Shown here piece by piece: positions 40,967 through 50,689 of a DNA stretch of 64,000 nucleotides. This stretch comes from a bacterium (lineage in GTDB: Bacteria > UBP6 > UBA1177), in contig JAFYIZ010000028.1 in the NCBI GenBank assembly GCA_017538365.1, positions 90,084-154,083 on the forward strand, in the 5' to 3' direction. Position numbers and translations under genes: made by a program. The notes under the pieces were generated by a model that saw only the letters and a list, made by a program, of their open reading frames with translations, had not been told where the DNA came from and did not search any database. The first letter of the stretch is position 1. Each line of letters starts with the position of its first letter.

Positions 40967-43093
40967 ATGGATACAGGACGAAAAATATATCTTGTTTTTG
41001 CGTTTATTATTCTAGTTCTTTTTTTTGTAGTCATAGGAAGATTCTACTATCTGCAGGTTGTAAAACATGCAGACCGTATGGATAAAATCGAAAATTCGGT
41101 CGAATTCTCAGTTGTCAGAGGTAAAAGGGGGACAATCTACGACAGAAACGGCAATCCTCTTGCAATGAGTGAAGTCAAAGTCAATATCGCAGTTGATCCG
41201 GCAGGTGTCGTAAACAAGGAGTTTTTAGCTGATATAATCTCTGAAAATCTCGGCATGGGCAAAAAAGAAGTCCTTGAAATCCTTAAAAAAAACAAGAAAA
41301 AGAACGGGCGTTCCAATCACTATGAAGTTTTGAAGCAGGATGTCGATTACGGTGAATACAAGGCTCTTAAAAATGCGGTAAACGAAGCGAAAAACAAAGA
41401 ATCCAAGATATCGAAAAGCGAAGCAAAAGGATCGCAGGAAAAAAAGCAGGCTGACGAGCTTCTGAGCGATCTGAACAGAATAATTTATGAAAAGAGTTTC
41501 AAGCGTGTTTATCCGCAGGGAAAACTGCTCGCCAATGTCCTCGGTTTCGTTCAGGCAAACAAAAATCCGACTGAAGAAGGTCCCGAAGGACTTGAAGGAA
41601 TCGAGCTCAGATATGATTCCATGCTTGCCGGAGCGAAGGTTCAGGTAAAGCAGAACAAACTTACCAAAAAAAGGATATACGAGGATGATATCGATATTGA
41701 AAGCGAGATCGGCGATTCAAAAAAGGGAAGCGATATTTATCTTACGATAGATTCCGAGATTCAGTTCATAGCAGAGGAAGAGCTCGCCAGAATGGTTGAA
41801 AAAGTCCATGCGAAATGGGGCGGCGTAGTCATTATGGAGCCTTATTCCGGAAAAATACTCGCCATGGCGAACTATCCGACCTACGAGCCTGAACGTTACC
41901 GTGAATATCCGATCGAAAACAAGAGAAATTTCGCTGTCAGCGATCTGTTTGAGCCCGGTTCAACGTTTAAATCGTTTTCCATTCTTGCGGTACTTAACGA
42001 AAATCTGGCAAAACCCGGCGAACTTGTTTTTGGCGAAAACGGAAGTTTTATTTTCGGAAAAAAACTGGTCCGCGACTCTCACCCGAATCAGTGGATGACG
42101 ATACGTGACGTTGTCGTAAATTCCAGTAATATCGGTACCATAAAGTTCGCAGACAGACTTACGAACGAGCAGCTTTACAACTATTTCACCATGTTCGGAT
42201 TCGGTCAGAAAAGCGGGATAAACATTCCCGGAGAATCGAACAAACCGATAAGAGATTATAAAAAATGGTATCCTATCGACAAAGGCAACCTCTCTTTCGG
42301 ACAGGGTCTTTCAGTCAATATGGTACAGCTGGCGAGAGCTTATGCGGCGATATACAACGGCGGAGTTCTCTGGAAACCGGTTCTTGTTGATAAAATCGTC
42401 GGCAAAAACTCTGAAAAAGTTTTTATACCCGAACCAAAGCGCATAAATTTCGAATATAAATCCGATAAAAAGATAATAGAAATGCTTGAAGGAGTTGTTT
42501 CTGACGAGCACGGAACCGCGAAAAGGGCACGTCTCAAAGGAGTAGAAGTCGGCGGCAAAACAGGAACTTCGCAGATATACGATCCCGCTCTCAAAAAGTA
42601 TTCGTGGAACAGAGTCGTCTGTTCGTTTGCGGGAGCAGTTCCTAACAACGATCCGAAATTCGTCATGGTAGTTGTAATCAACGAGCCGAAAGGGAAAGAA
42701 TACGGCGGTACCGTTGCTGCTCCCGTTTTCAAGGAAATAGCGGAAAGAGCGCTTCCCAAATTCGATGTGTTCGTTTATAAAAGCGAAAAGGATAAAGACA
42801 AAATTCCCGAATATGTGACTACCGATATGACCGGCAGCGTCATTGATCTGGAAGATTCCGAAATCGCCTCTGAAGTAGGTTCCGATTATGTTAAAATCCC
42901 CAATTTTAAAAATGTAGGCTCGAATGATGCGCTTGCTATAGCAAACGACAAAAATCTGGAGGTAGTTTTTATCGGCAATCCGATCAACAATAGAAAGATA
43001 GTCGGTCAATCGCCTAAAGCTGGCGAAGTTGTTCTTGCTGGAACGGTAGTAAGTCTTGATGTAGAAGAGGAAAAAAACAATGAAAACGACTGA
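40967..43093 (+). CDS. ftsI: Division transpeptidase (FtsI/PBP3 type) with PASTA domain
   Basis: A 708-residue class B penicillin-binding protein that cross-links septal peptidoglycan. An N-terminal membrane helix (residues 6-30) is followed by the pedestal domain (RGKRGTIYDRNGNPLAMS), which has an insertion of about 40 Lys/Glu-rich residues near 130-165. The transpeptidase catalytic motifs are S332-T-F-K in FEPGSTFKSF, SSN near 385 and KTGT near 530. The last 65 residues are a PASTA-like domain (YVKIPNFKNVGSNDALAIAN). PASTA-tailed FtsI forms are common outside the gamma-proteobacteria. Confidence 0.95.
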   Translation: MDTGRKIYLVFAFIILVLFFVVIGRFYYLQVVKHADRMDKIENSVEFSVVRGKRGTIYDRNGNPLAMSEVKVNIAVDPAGVVNKEFLADIISENLGMGKKEVLEILKKNKKKNGRSNHYEVLKQDVDYGEYKALKNAVNEAKNKESKISKSEAKGSQEKKQADELLSDLNRIIYEKSFKRVYPQGKLLANVLGFVQANKNPTEEGPEGLEGIELRYDSMLAGAKVQVKQNKLTKKRIYEDDIDIESEIGDSKKGSDIYLTIDSEIQFIAEEELARMVEKVHAKWGGVVIMEPYSGKILAMANYPTYEPERYREYPIENKRNFAVSDLFEPGSTFKSFSILAVLNENLAKPGELVFGENGSFIFGKKLVRDSHPNQWMTIRDVVVNSSNIGTIKFADRLTNEQLYNYFTMFGFGQKSGINIPGESNKPIRDYKKWYPIDKGNLSFGQGLSVNMVQLARAYAAIYNGGVLWKPVLVDKIVGKNSEKVFIPEPKRINFEYKSDKKIIEMLEGVVSDEHGTAKRARLKGVEVGGKTGTSQIYDPALKKYSWNRVVCSFAGAVPNNDPKFVMVVVINEPKGKEYGGTVAAPVFKEIAERALPKFDVFVYKSEKDKDKIPEYVTTDMTGSVIDLEDSEIASEVGSDYVKIPNFKNVGSNDALAIANDKNLEVVFIGNPINNRKIVGQSPKAGEVVLAGTVVSLDVEEEKNNEND

Positions 43094-44528
43094 TTTTGCT
43101 GATGTTATTTCAAAATTTACCGTGACGTCGTCTTTTTCGGGTCAAGAGAAAGATCTCTTGAAAATCACAGCCGATTCGCGCGAAGTTGCGCCAGGTACGG
43201 TTTTTTTCTGCGTCAAAGGGCTGAACAGTGACGGACATGATTTCATAGATTCTGCTTTTGAAAAAGGAGCTGAGCTTGTTGTCGGCGAAAAGGAGTGGAA
43301 CGGCAAAAATTATATCCGCGTAAACTCGGTAAAAGAGGTCTTAAAAGCGGTTCTTCCCGCTTTTTACGATGAACCTGACAAAAAGATGAAAATGATAGGT
43401 GTCACAGGTACGAACGGAAAAACTTCGACGACATTCATTCTGGAAAATATGCTGCAGGACGATATGAGCTGCGGAGTTATCGGCACTTTGAACTACAAAT
43501 ATGCGGGAAAACTGATCCCGGCACAGAATACGACTCCTCTAAACTGGAAGTGGTATTCTCTTCTCGATGATATGCAGAAATCTGGAGTGGATGCAGTGAT
43601 TTCAGAAGTCAGCAGCCACGCTCTTGCCGAAAACAGGATCGAAAAAACGATGTTTGACGCTGCGATTTTCACGAATCTGACGCGCGATCACCTCGATTTT
43701 CACAAAACTTTCGAAAACTACTATCAGGCAAAAAAAAAATTATTCTCCGAGCATCTTAAACTTGGCGGTACTGCAATCATAAATATTGACGACGAAGCTG
43801 GAAAAAGACTCTCGGAAGAATTGTCCGGCATTCGTCAGATAAGAATTTCCGAAAAAGATAAGTCTGCTGAATTATTCATGAAAATAGATAAGATTTCTGA
43901 TGGCGGAAGTGAAGTCGTTTTTACGTTTGGCGGTGTTTCCCAAAAAGTGAAGATTCCTCTCGTCGGAAATTTCAACATCTACAACACGGCTGGCGCTTTT
44001 GCGGCAGCAAGTCTCTTCATCGGAGTTGAAAAGGCGTTTGAGAGAATTGAAAACAATGTTTCCGTTCCCGGTCGTCTTGAAAAAGTGGGAAAGCACGCAG
44101 TCTATATCGACTATGCACACACTCCCGACGCGATGGAAAATGTTTTAGTTACTTTAAGAAAATTAGGTATTTATGAAAAAATAATCATTGTTTTCGGTGC
44201 GGGCGGCGACAGAGACAGCGGAAAGCGTCCTATCATGGGTGAAACTGCCTGCAGACTGGCAGACAAAATTATCGTTACCGATGACAATCCGCGAACCGAA
44301 GACCCGAAAAAAATAATTTCCGACATTCTTGCCGGGTGTCCTGAAGATGCTGATGTCACCGTGATAAACGACAGAGCTGAAGCAATCAGAAAAGCAGTTG
44401 AAATCAAAGGGAAAAACGATGTCGTTCTCATTGCCGGAAAAGGTGCAGAGAACTATCAGATAACGAAAAGCGGAAAGAAATTCTTTTCCGACAGACTTGA
44501 AGCCGAAAAATCGTTAGGGGAGGAATAA
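43080..44528 (+). CDS. murE: UDP-MurNAc-tripeptide synthetase MurE
   Basis: A 482-residue Mur ligase that adds the third residue of the peptidoglycan stem. The P-loop is GVTGTNGKTSTTF. The motif DNPRTEDP near residue 400 is the one that recognises meso-diaminopimelate (lysine enzymes differ here), so the wall is predicted to be of the A1-gamma type. It overlaps ftsI by 14 bases. Confidence 0.96.
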   Translation: MKTTDFADVISKFTVTSSFSGQEKDLLKITADSREVAPGTVFFCVKGLNSDGHDFIDSAFEKGAELVVGEKEWNGKNYIRVNSVKEVLKAVLPAFYDEPDKKMKMIGVTGTNGKTSTTFILENMLQDDMSCGVIGTLNYKYAGKLIPAQNTTPLNWKWYSLLDDMQKSGVDAVISEVSSHALAENRIEKTMFDAAIFTNLTRDHLDFHKTFENYYQAKKKLFSEHLKLGGTAIINIDDEAGKRLSEELSGIRQIRISEKDKSAELFMKIDKISDGGSEVVFTFGGVSQKVKIPLVGNFNIYNTAGAFAAASLFIGVEKAFERIENNVSVPGRLEKVGKHAVYIDYAHTPDAMENVLVTLRKLGIYEKIIIVFGAGGDRDSGKRPIMGETACRLADKIIVTDDNPRTEDPKKIISDILAGCPEDADVTVINDRAEAIRKAVEIKGKNDVVLIAGKGAENYQITKSGKKFFSDRLEAEKSLGEE

Positions 44529-45815
44529 ATGTTCACGACTTTACTTCTTGAAAAGGCTCTTGAAAAAGCCGGATTAAAAAAAAAGCTTAAAAATTCACTG
44601 ATCTCAAAATGTTCCATCGATTCACGCGAATGCACTGAAAATTCGCTCTTTTTTGCCTTCAAAGGCGAGAAAACAGACGGTCACAACTATGTTCCTGATC
44701 TTCTTAAAAAAGGTGTTTTGTGTATAGGTTCTGAAGATATAAGTCATGATGAAAATTATATCAAAGTTCCGGATGTGCTTGATTTTATGAGCATTCTGGC
44801 GCACGAAAGAAGAAAACTCTTTCACGGGAAGGTGATAGCTGTCACCGGTTCGAGCGGAAAGACTTCGACACGCCAGCTCATAGCTTCGATGGCTGCCGTT
44901 TCGGGAAAAATCGTCTGGGCTACGAAAGGCAATCTCAACAACCATTTGGGTATGCCTTTAGTCATTCTGAATATGCCGCTTCTGACTGAAGTTCTCGTTC
45001 TCGAAATGGGGATGAATCACAGCGGAGAAATAAAAAAGCTTGTCGAAATCGCAGAGCCCGACTTTGTGACGATAACCAATATCGGAAACGCCCACATCGG
45101 AAATTTTGCAAGCCACGCCGATCTCGCTGCGGCAAAACTCGAAATTTTCAATTTTTCGAAGGCTGTTGTTTCGGCAAATGTGTCAGATCCTTACATGAAA
45201 AAGTGGGTTGATGAGCACAAAGATTCAAGAATTATAAACACTTATTCAAATGAAGAAGCCGCAGCTATAGCCGAAGATTTTGAAGAACTGCCGGATTTTA
45301 TGGCCGAAAACATAAACTGTGCGGCGAATATAGTTAAAACTGCTCTCGGTTCTCTGCCCGACCTTAAAAAATCTGTTGAAAAATGTGTTCTTCCGGGAAT
45401 GAGAGGTGAGGTAAAAGTAATCGGAAAGCGCACTTTTATTGCCGACTGTTACAATGCAAATCCGCAGTCGATGCAGAAATCGATAGAAAATTTTTACAAA
45501 AAATATGCTCTTAAAGAATCGGGAGAATGCTTTCTGATTCTCGGCAGTATGTTCGAACTCGGAAATTTTTCTGAAAAAATGCACAAAGAACTTGTAAATT
45601 CTTTAAAAGATTTTACACTATTAAAGGCTATTTTTTTGGTCGGTTGCGAATTCGATAAACTGAAGTCGGATTTTTTGAACTGCGAAAAGCTCGTTTTTTT
45701 GGGTGATATTGCCGATATAAGGGGCTTGCTGCCGGAAGAGGGAACATTCCTTGTGAAGGGTTCCAGAGGCAACAGACTTGAAAGACTTTTCGATTTTCCG
45801 GAGGTTTTGAAATGA
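44529..45815 (+). CDS. murF: UDP-MurNAc-pentapeptide synthetase MurF
   Basis: A 428-residue Mur ligase that adds D-Ala-D-Ala to the UDP-MurNAc-tripeptide. The P-loop is VTGSSGKTSTRQL, the Mur ligase middle-domain motif is EMGMNHSGEIKKLVEI, and the C-terminal domain has DCYNANPQSM. It is one base after murE and overlaps murD by 4 bases. In most dcw clusters mraY follows here; it is absent. Confidence 0.95.
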   Translation: MFTTLLLEKALEKAGLKKKLKNSLISKCSIDSRECTENSLFFAFKGEKTDGHNYVPDLLKKGVLCIGSEDISHDENYIKVPDVLDFMSILAHERRKLFHGKVIAVTGSSGKTSTRQLIASMAAVSGKIVWATKGNLNNHLGMPLVILNMPLLTEVLVLEMGMNHSGEIKKLVEIAEPDFVTITNIGNAHIGNFASHADLAAAKLEIFNFSKAVVSANVSDPYMKKWVDEHKDSRIINTYSNEEAAAIAEDFEELPDFMAENINCAANIVKTALGSLPDLKKSVEKCVLPGMRGEVKVIGKRTFIADCYNANPQSMQKSIENFYKKYALKESGECFLILGSMFELGNFSEKMHKELVNSLKDFTLLKAIFLVGCEFDKLKSDFLNCEKLVFLGDIADIRGLLPEEGTFLVKGSRGNRLERLFDFPEVLK

Positions 45816-47098
45816 AAGCATTGATAGTAGGTCTAGGTATTTCCGGTATCTCTTCCGCAAAATTTCTGAAAAACTCAGGATATGAAATTTTCATTTACGA
45901 CGACAATGCCGCACAGCTTGAAAAATATTCAGCCGAATATCTGAAATATGACGAAAACCTTAAATACGCTCTCGCTATAATCAGCCCCGGAGTTCCGGCA
46001 ACACACAATGTTATCAGAAAGTTGAACGCTCAAGGAACTGAAATCATTGGCGAACTTGAACTTGCCGGAAGGTTTGTCAAAGATGAAAAAGTAATTGCCG
46101 TAACAGGCACGAACGGAAAATCGACGACAGTTTCGCTCGTTCACGCTTTTCTTAAAAATGCGGGATTCAAGTCGTTTTTGTGCGGAAATATAGGTGAGCC
46201 TGTCATCAACGGAATAGGGAAGGGTTACGAATTTTTCGTTATCGAACTCAGTTCTTTCCAGCTTGAGACTTTAAAAAGTCTCAAGGTCGATGTTGCAATG
46301 GTTCTCAATGTAACTCCCGACCATCTTGACAGATACAAGGATTTTGAAGACTACAAAAATACGAAGCTTAACTTGTTGAATTTGTTGAAAAAAGGCGGTG
46401 TTGCTGTTCTCGGAACGGGAATCGTTGCAGATGATTTCGTTCATCCTGATTTTGGCATCAGACTTTTTTCTGTCGAAGGAACGAAAGATATAAAATGTGA
46501 TGAAACGAACGTTTATTTTGACGGGAAAACGCTCAAAGTCGACGATCTGAAGATTCGCGGACATCATAATATCGAAAACATAATGGCTGCCGTTTTAGGT
46601 GTTAAAGACTGGGTCGGCGATACTGCAATTTTAAGAAAATCTCTTCTTGAATTTGATCCGCTTGCCCACAGAACAGCATTCGTTGATAAATTTCAAGGTG
46701 TTGAATTTATTGATGATTCCAAAGGAACAAACGTCGGAGCTGTCGAAAAGTCGCTTGCCGGATTTGCTGACGGAAAAGTGGTTCTCATTCTCGGCGGAGT
46801 CGACAAGGGCGGAAGTTACGAACCCGTCAGAGTCCTCGCGGACAAAAAATGCAAGGGAGTTGTTCTTATCGGTGCCTCAAAAGAGATAATCCGCCCTTAT
46901 TTCAAAGGTTTTGCGAATGTTGAAAGCGCCGATTCGATGGCTGAAGCTGTCAAAAAAGCGTTTCTTCTTGCAAAAAATGACGGCGTAGTTCTCTTTTCTC
47001 CTGCATGCTCAAGTTTTGACTGGTACAAGAACTATAAAGAGCGCGGAGTCGATTTCGTCAACAAAGTCAAGGACTTGAAAGCTGAGATCGGAGCTTAG
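45812..47098 (+). CDS. murD: UDP-MurNAc-L-alanine:D-glutamate ligase MurD
   Basis: A 428-residue Mur ligase. It has an N-terminal UDP-binding Rossmann domain (IVGLGISGISSAKFLKNSG), the P-loop VTGTNGKSTTVSL, NVTPDHLDRY in the middle and FIDDSKGTNVGAVEKSL, with the conserved Lys/Thr-Asn of MurD, before the C-terminal domain. Directly coupled to murF. Confidence 0.95.
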   Translation: MKALIVGLGISGISSAKFLKNSGYEIFIYDDNAAQLEKYSAEYLKYDENLKYALAIISPGVPATHNVIRKLNAQGTEIIGELELAGRFVKDEKVIAVTGTNGKSTTVSLVHAFLKNAGFKSFLCGNIGEPVINGIGKGYEFFVIELSSFQLETLKSLKVDVAMVLNVTPDHLDRYKDFEDYKNTKLNLLNLLKKGGVAVLGTGIVADDFVHPDFGIRLFSVEGTKDIKCDETNVYFDGKTLKVDDLKIRGHHNIENIMAAVLGVKDWVGDTAILRKSLLEFDPLAHRTAFVDKFQGVEFIDDSKGTNVGAVEKSLAGFADGKVVLILGGVDKGGSYEPVRVLADKKCKGVVLIGASKEIIRPYFKGFANVESADSMAEAVKKAFLLAKNDGVVLFSPACSSFDWYKNYKERGVDFVNKVKDLKAEIGA

Positions 47099-47100
47099 GA

Positions 47101-48192
47101 ATGGAAAAGGCGGTCAAACTTTATTTTTCGATATTTTTCCTTCTCGTAGTTTTCGGGATGGTCATGGTTTTCAATGTCAAAATGTTCAATGTGCCCTCGG
47201 CTGAAGCGTCGCTTTTGCCGCAGATACGCGGTTTTATTGTTAATTTCGCTTTTGCAGGAATCGCTTTTATTACGGCTTATCTGGTAAATATTTCGTGGCT
47301 CAAGAATTCTTCAAAATATCTGGTTCTCTTCATAATCATCCTGCTCATAGCAACTTTGATTATCGGAACGACCAGAAACGGTGCTAAACGTTGGATAGAT
47401 CTTCATTTTATGATGCTTCAGCCTTCCGAATTCGCAAAAATCGTCACCGTAATATACATCAGTGAAGTTATGACGAAAAAAGGGGAGAGAGTCCAGCTTT
47501 TGAAAGATGTTCTCAGCATCGGTGTCGTAGTTGTTTCGATTGTCGGTTTGATTGCCATAGAAGACCTTGGAACCGCGACCATCATCTGCGGAACGGCGAT
47601 GCTTATGCTTCTTTTGGGCGGCATGAGAAAAAAATATCTCCTCTATCTCGCTCCTCTGGCTGTTGCGGCTTTCTGCGTAATGGTATTCATGCCTGGCAAA
47701 GGTTACAGAATCGCGAGACTGCAGTCGTTTATGGATCCGTGCAGTGACGAATATAGATATGACACAGGACTTCAGCAGTGCCGTGCCCAGGTCGCTCTGA
47801 GCACAGGCGGCGTAACAGGGGTCGGTTTCGGAAATTCAACTGTAAAAGTAAAGGATCTGCCAGAATCACAGACAGATTTCATTTTTCCGATAATAGGAGA
47901 GGAATTCGGTTTTGTCGGTTCGGTTGCGGTTATTCTGCTTTTTATGGCAATGTTCGGGATAGGAACCTATTTTATTTTACATTTGCACGAGACATTCAAT
48001 TTTTATATGGTTGCCGGCTTCGTGCTGATGCTTGCAATTCAGGTAATAATAAATCTTCTTGTCGTTTCCTCGCTTTCGCCTAACAAAGGTGTTCCGCTTC
48101 CTTTTATAAGTTACGGCGGGAGCGCGCTGGCAAGTTATTCTTTTATGGTCGGTCTTATTCTTAATGCGGTAACGAGTGAGAGCCGGCGCTGA
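47101..48192 (+). CDS. ftsW: Septal peptidoglycan polymerase FtsW
   Basis: A 363-residue SEDS-family protein with about ten membrane helices that polymerises lipid II with FtsI. The family Lys/Arg-rich loop NGAKRWIDLHFMMLQPSEFAK and the PQSHTDFIF-like DLPESQTDFIFPIIGEEFGF (catalytic Asp region) are visible, as is the end motif GVPLPFISYGGSALASY. Confidence 0.93.
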   Translation: MEKAVKLYFSIFFLLVVFGMVMVFNVKMFNVPSAEASLLPQIRGFIVNFAFAGIAFITAYLVNISWLKNSSKYLVLFIIILLIATLIIGTTRNGAKRWIDLHFMMLQPSEFAKIVTVIYISEVMTKKGERVQLLKDVLSIGVVVVSIVGLIAIEDLGTATIICGTAMLMLLLGGMRKKYLLYLAPLAVAAFCVMVFMPGKGYRIARLQSFMDPCSDEYRYDTGLQQCRAQVALSTGGVTGVGFGNSTVKVKDLPESQTDFIFPIIGEEFGFVGSVAVILLFMAMFGIGTYFILHLHETFNFYMVAGFVLMLAIQVIINLLVVSSLSPNKGVPLPFISYGGSALASYSFMVGLILNAVTSESRR

Positions 48193-48206
48193 TTTCGGAG
48201 GTAAAG

Positions 48207-49328
48207 ATGGAAAGTGCGATTGAAACGAGATTCATGCTGCTTATGACCGGCATCAATACGCGAGAACAGCAGAAAACTGCTCTTTCGCTGGCGACTACGC
48301 TCAGGCTGCGCGGCATAATGAGTGTTTTCGCTCTCACCCAGGGTTCCATTTTCGCCAAAATTTTCAGTGAAAGAGGCTACGAAGTTGTTTCCACTTCCAA
48401 TTTTCCGCAATCCAAGGATTTGTTTTCAAAAATTATCAGAACTTTGAAAATGCAGTCATGTGTGCAGGAAGCAACTCAGATTTTGAAAATTAAAGGCATA
48501 AATGCGGTTTTGAGTTTCGGCGGATTTTCAGCATATCCTGTTCTCGAGGCTGCTTCGAAGATAAACGGTATAAAAATCCTGCTGTTTGAGGGAAATCTTG
48601 CAATTTCGAAATGCGGTGAAGACTTTATGAAAAAGGCTGACCGTATATATTTCCCGTTTGAAGCGATGCAGGAAAATATAGACTACGAATTCTACAAAAA
48701 GTCTTTTGTTGCCGGAATTCCGGTCGACAGGGAGATTTTGAAAGCAGAACCTGCCGATATTCATGCGACGAAAAAAAGGAACCTTCTCATACTTGCCTGC
48801 AGAAAAGAAACGAAAGAAATGAATTCCACAATTCGTGAACTGATAACTAAATATCCTGAAGTAACCAGAGATTTTCATATAATTCACGAAACCGGAGACC
48901 GTGAGATCGCATCGATAAACAAGTATTATGAAGCTCACAAAATAGAGAGCACCTGCGAGATGTTTTTCGAAAACCGCGGTTCTTACTATAAACTTGCAGA
49001 CATCGTTATCGCGCGTCCCAACAGCGATATAATTGCCGAGCTTATCGCTCTTAAAAAACCTGCTGTGTATCTTCCTCTTCCGAAGAATAAAGATTACTTC
49101 CAGAAGCAGAATGCCGTTTTTATGGCGAAAAAGAGTATGGGATTTATCGTTGAAGACGCAAAAAGCGTAAATGCGGCGGTAAGAATGAGAAAACTTTACT
49201 CATTTCTTAATACCTATGTCAAAAGCGAAGAGAGCATGAAAAGAAATATGGCCGAGCTTGATTTTGAAAACTCTGCAAACAGGCTGGCTGACGATATAGA
49301 AAAGATTTTGAAGAGCGGAAAAAAATAA
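48207..49328 (+). CDS. MurG homologue with lost glycine-rich motifs
   Basis: A 373-residue GT-B protein in the murG position. It aligns along its length with MurG, which adds GlcNAc to lipid I: GGFSAYP near 105-111 (GGYVSGP in MurG), VAGIPVDREIL near 168-178 (GNPVR), LADIVIARPNSDIIAEL near 263-279 (ADLVISRAGA..IAEL), and QKQNA near 299-303. But the N-terminal GGTGGH loop reads TGINTREQQ, and the second glycine loop (GGSQGA) reads LACRKETKE. It keeps Glu278 and the QNA motif. Either the enzyme binds its substrates differently or its function has shifted. GGAGG precedes the start. Confidence 0.75.
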   Translation: MESAIETRFMLLMTGINTREQQKTALSLATTLRLRGIMSVFALTQGSIFAKIFSERGYEVVSTSNFPQSKDLFSKIIRTLKMQSCVQEATQILKIKGINAVLSFGGFSAYPVLEAASKINGIKILLFEGNLAISKCGEDFMKKADRIYFPFEAMQENIDYEFYKKSFVAGIPVDREILKAEPADIHATKKRNLLILACRKETKEMNSTIRELITKYPEVTRDFHIIHETGDREIASINKYYEAHKIESTCEMFFENRGSYYKLADIVIARPNSDIIAELIALKKPAVYLPLPKNKDYFQKQNAVFMAKKSMGFIVEDAKSVNAAVRMRKLYSFLNTYVKSEESMKRNMAELDFENSANRLADDIEKILKSGKK

Positions 49329-50689
49329 TGCATATTCATTTTATGGGAATAGGCGGAAGCGGTGTCAGCGGTCTTGCAACTGCTGCAAAGTCGTTCGGCT
49401 ACAAGGTGAGCGGCTGCGACATGAAGGAGAGTTCCTTCCTGAAAATGGTTCGCGGTCAGGGAATAGAGTGTATGCAGGGGCATGATCCCGCTCATCTTGA
49501 CGGAGTCGACATTCTCGTCCGTTCAAGTGCCGTTCCGCTTGACAATCCGGAAGTGGCCGAGGCTTTGAAGAAAGGAATAAAAGTCGTTACCAGAGGCGAA
49601 TTCTTGGCGATTCTTCTTGAAAAAAAGCACAAAATCGGTGTCGGCGGAAGTCACGGCAAAACTTCGACGACTTGGATGATCTATGCGCTTCTTCGTGCCG
49701 CAGGAGTCGATGCTTCCGTTTATGCCGGCGGGAAAAGCAACGGGCTTACGAGTATTTCTGCCGGAGAGCCTTATGTCGTTGAACTTGACGAAAGTGACGG
49801 CTCGATTTTCAAGATGTGCCTGAATTCGCTTGTTATTACGAATCTTGAGTTTGAACACGCCGATTTTTACAAAACTCCGGCTGAAATGCTGAAATCGTTC
49901 GAGCGATATCTTCTTTCGGAAAGACCTGAAAATCTGATAATCGGGCGCGGTTACGATCTGAGCAACAAACTTTTCGAGATGTTTTCGCCTCTTTCTTTCC
50001 CGACTCACGATGAAATCAGAAATGGTGTCGGGTTTGAAAACAGCGACTGCAGCAATTTTTATATGAAAGAGGGTTCGCTTTTCTTCCTTTCAGGCAATAC
50101 CGAAATTTATGTCGGAGATCTCGCTGAACCGACGCACATCCTGCAGAACCGCTCGGCAGCCCTTCTTGCCGCTTCGGAGTATCTTGAAAAAACCGGTCGC
50201 TCCCTTCCTGTTATCGACTGCGGATTCTGGAAAAATGTTCCGAAAGTAGACCGCAGATTCCAGAATGTGGGAACATGGCACGGAATGACTCTTGTTGACG
50301 ACTATGCGCACCATCCGAGCGAAGTTCACGCTCTTATCGAGCAGTCTGAACTGGAGTTTAAGAACTTCTGTCTTGTCTTTCAGCCGCACAGAATTTCAAG
50401 ATTCACTACTTTTTACGACAAGTTCAGAGAAGTTCTGAAAGATGTCGGAGTTCTGATAATTCTTCCGGTCTATTCGGCTGGGGAAAAGTTTGAAGGCAGA
50501 GCGTCAAAAGAATTGTATGAGGATTTAAAGAGCGGAGACAACTTTGTCTTTTATGCAGAAACTATAGATAAAGCTGTCGAAATTATTAAGGAAAATGAAA
50601 AAAGGCTCCGCGCTTCGGCGATAGTTTCCGCTGGTGCGGGCGATGTGAATACGATTTTTGCCAAACTTATGAGCGGAGAAAGTAAGTGA
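49328..50689 (+). CDS. murC: UDP-MurNAc:L-alanine ligase MurC
   Basis: A 453-residue Mur ligase. It has an N-terminal UDP-MurNAc-binding domain (FMGIGGSGVSGLATAAKSFG), the P-loop GVGGSHGKTSTTW (Ser where GTHGKTTT is usual), and the family motif VDDYAHHPSEV. The C-terminal substrate domain reaches GAGDVNTI. The stop overlaps the murB GTG (GTGA), and the start overlaps the upstream stop by 1 base. Confidence 0.94.
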   Translation: MHIHFMGIGGSGVSGLATAAKSFGYKVSGCDMKESSFLKMVRGQGIECMQGHDPAHLDGVDILVRSSAVPLDNPEVAEALKKGIKVVTRGEFLAILLEKKHKIGVGGSHGKTSTTWMIYALLRAAGVDASVYAGGKSNGLTSISAGEPYVVELDESDGSIFKMCLNSLVITNLEFEHADFYKTPAEMLKSFERYLLSERPENLIIGRGYDLSNKLFEMFSPLSFPTHDEIRNGVGFENSDCSNFYMKEGSLFFLSGNTEIYVGDLAEPTHILQNRSAALLAASEYLEKTGRSLPVIDCGFWKNVPKVDRRFQNVGTWHGMTLVDDYAHHPSEVHALIEQSELEFKNFCLVFQPHRISRFTTFYDKFREVLKDVGVLIILPVYSAGEKFEGRASKELYEDLKSGDNFVFYAETIDKAVEIIKENEKRLRASAIVSAGAGDVNTIFAKLMSGESK

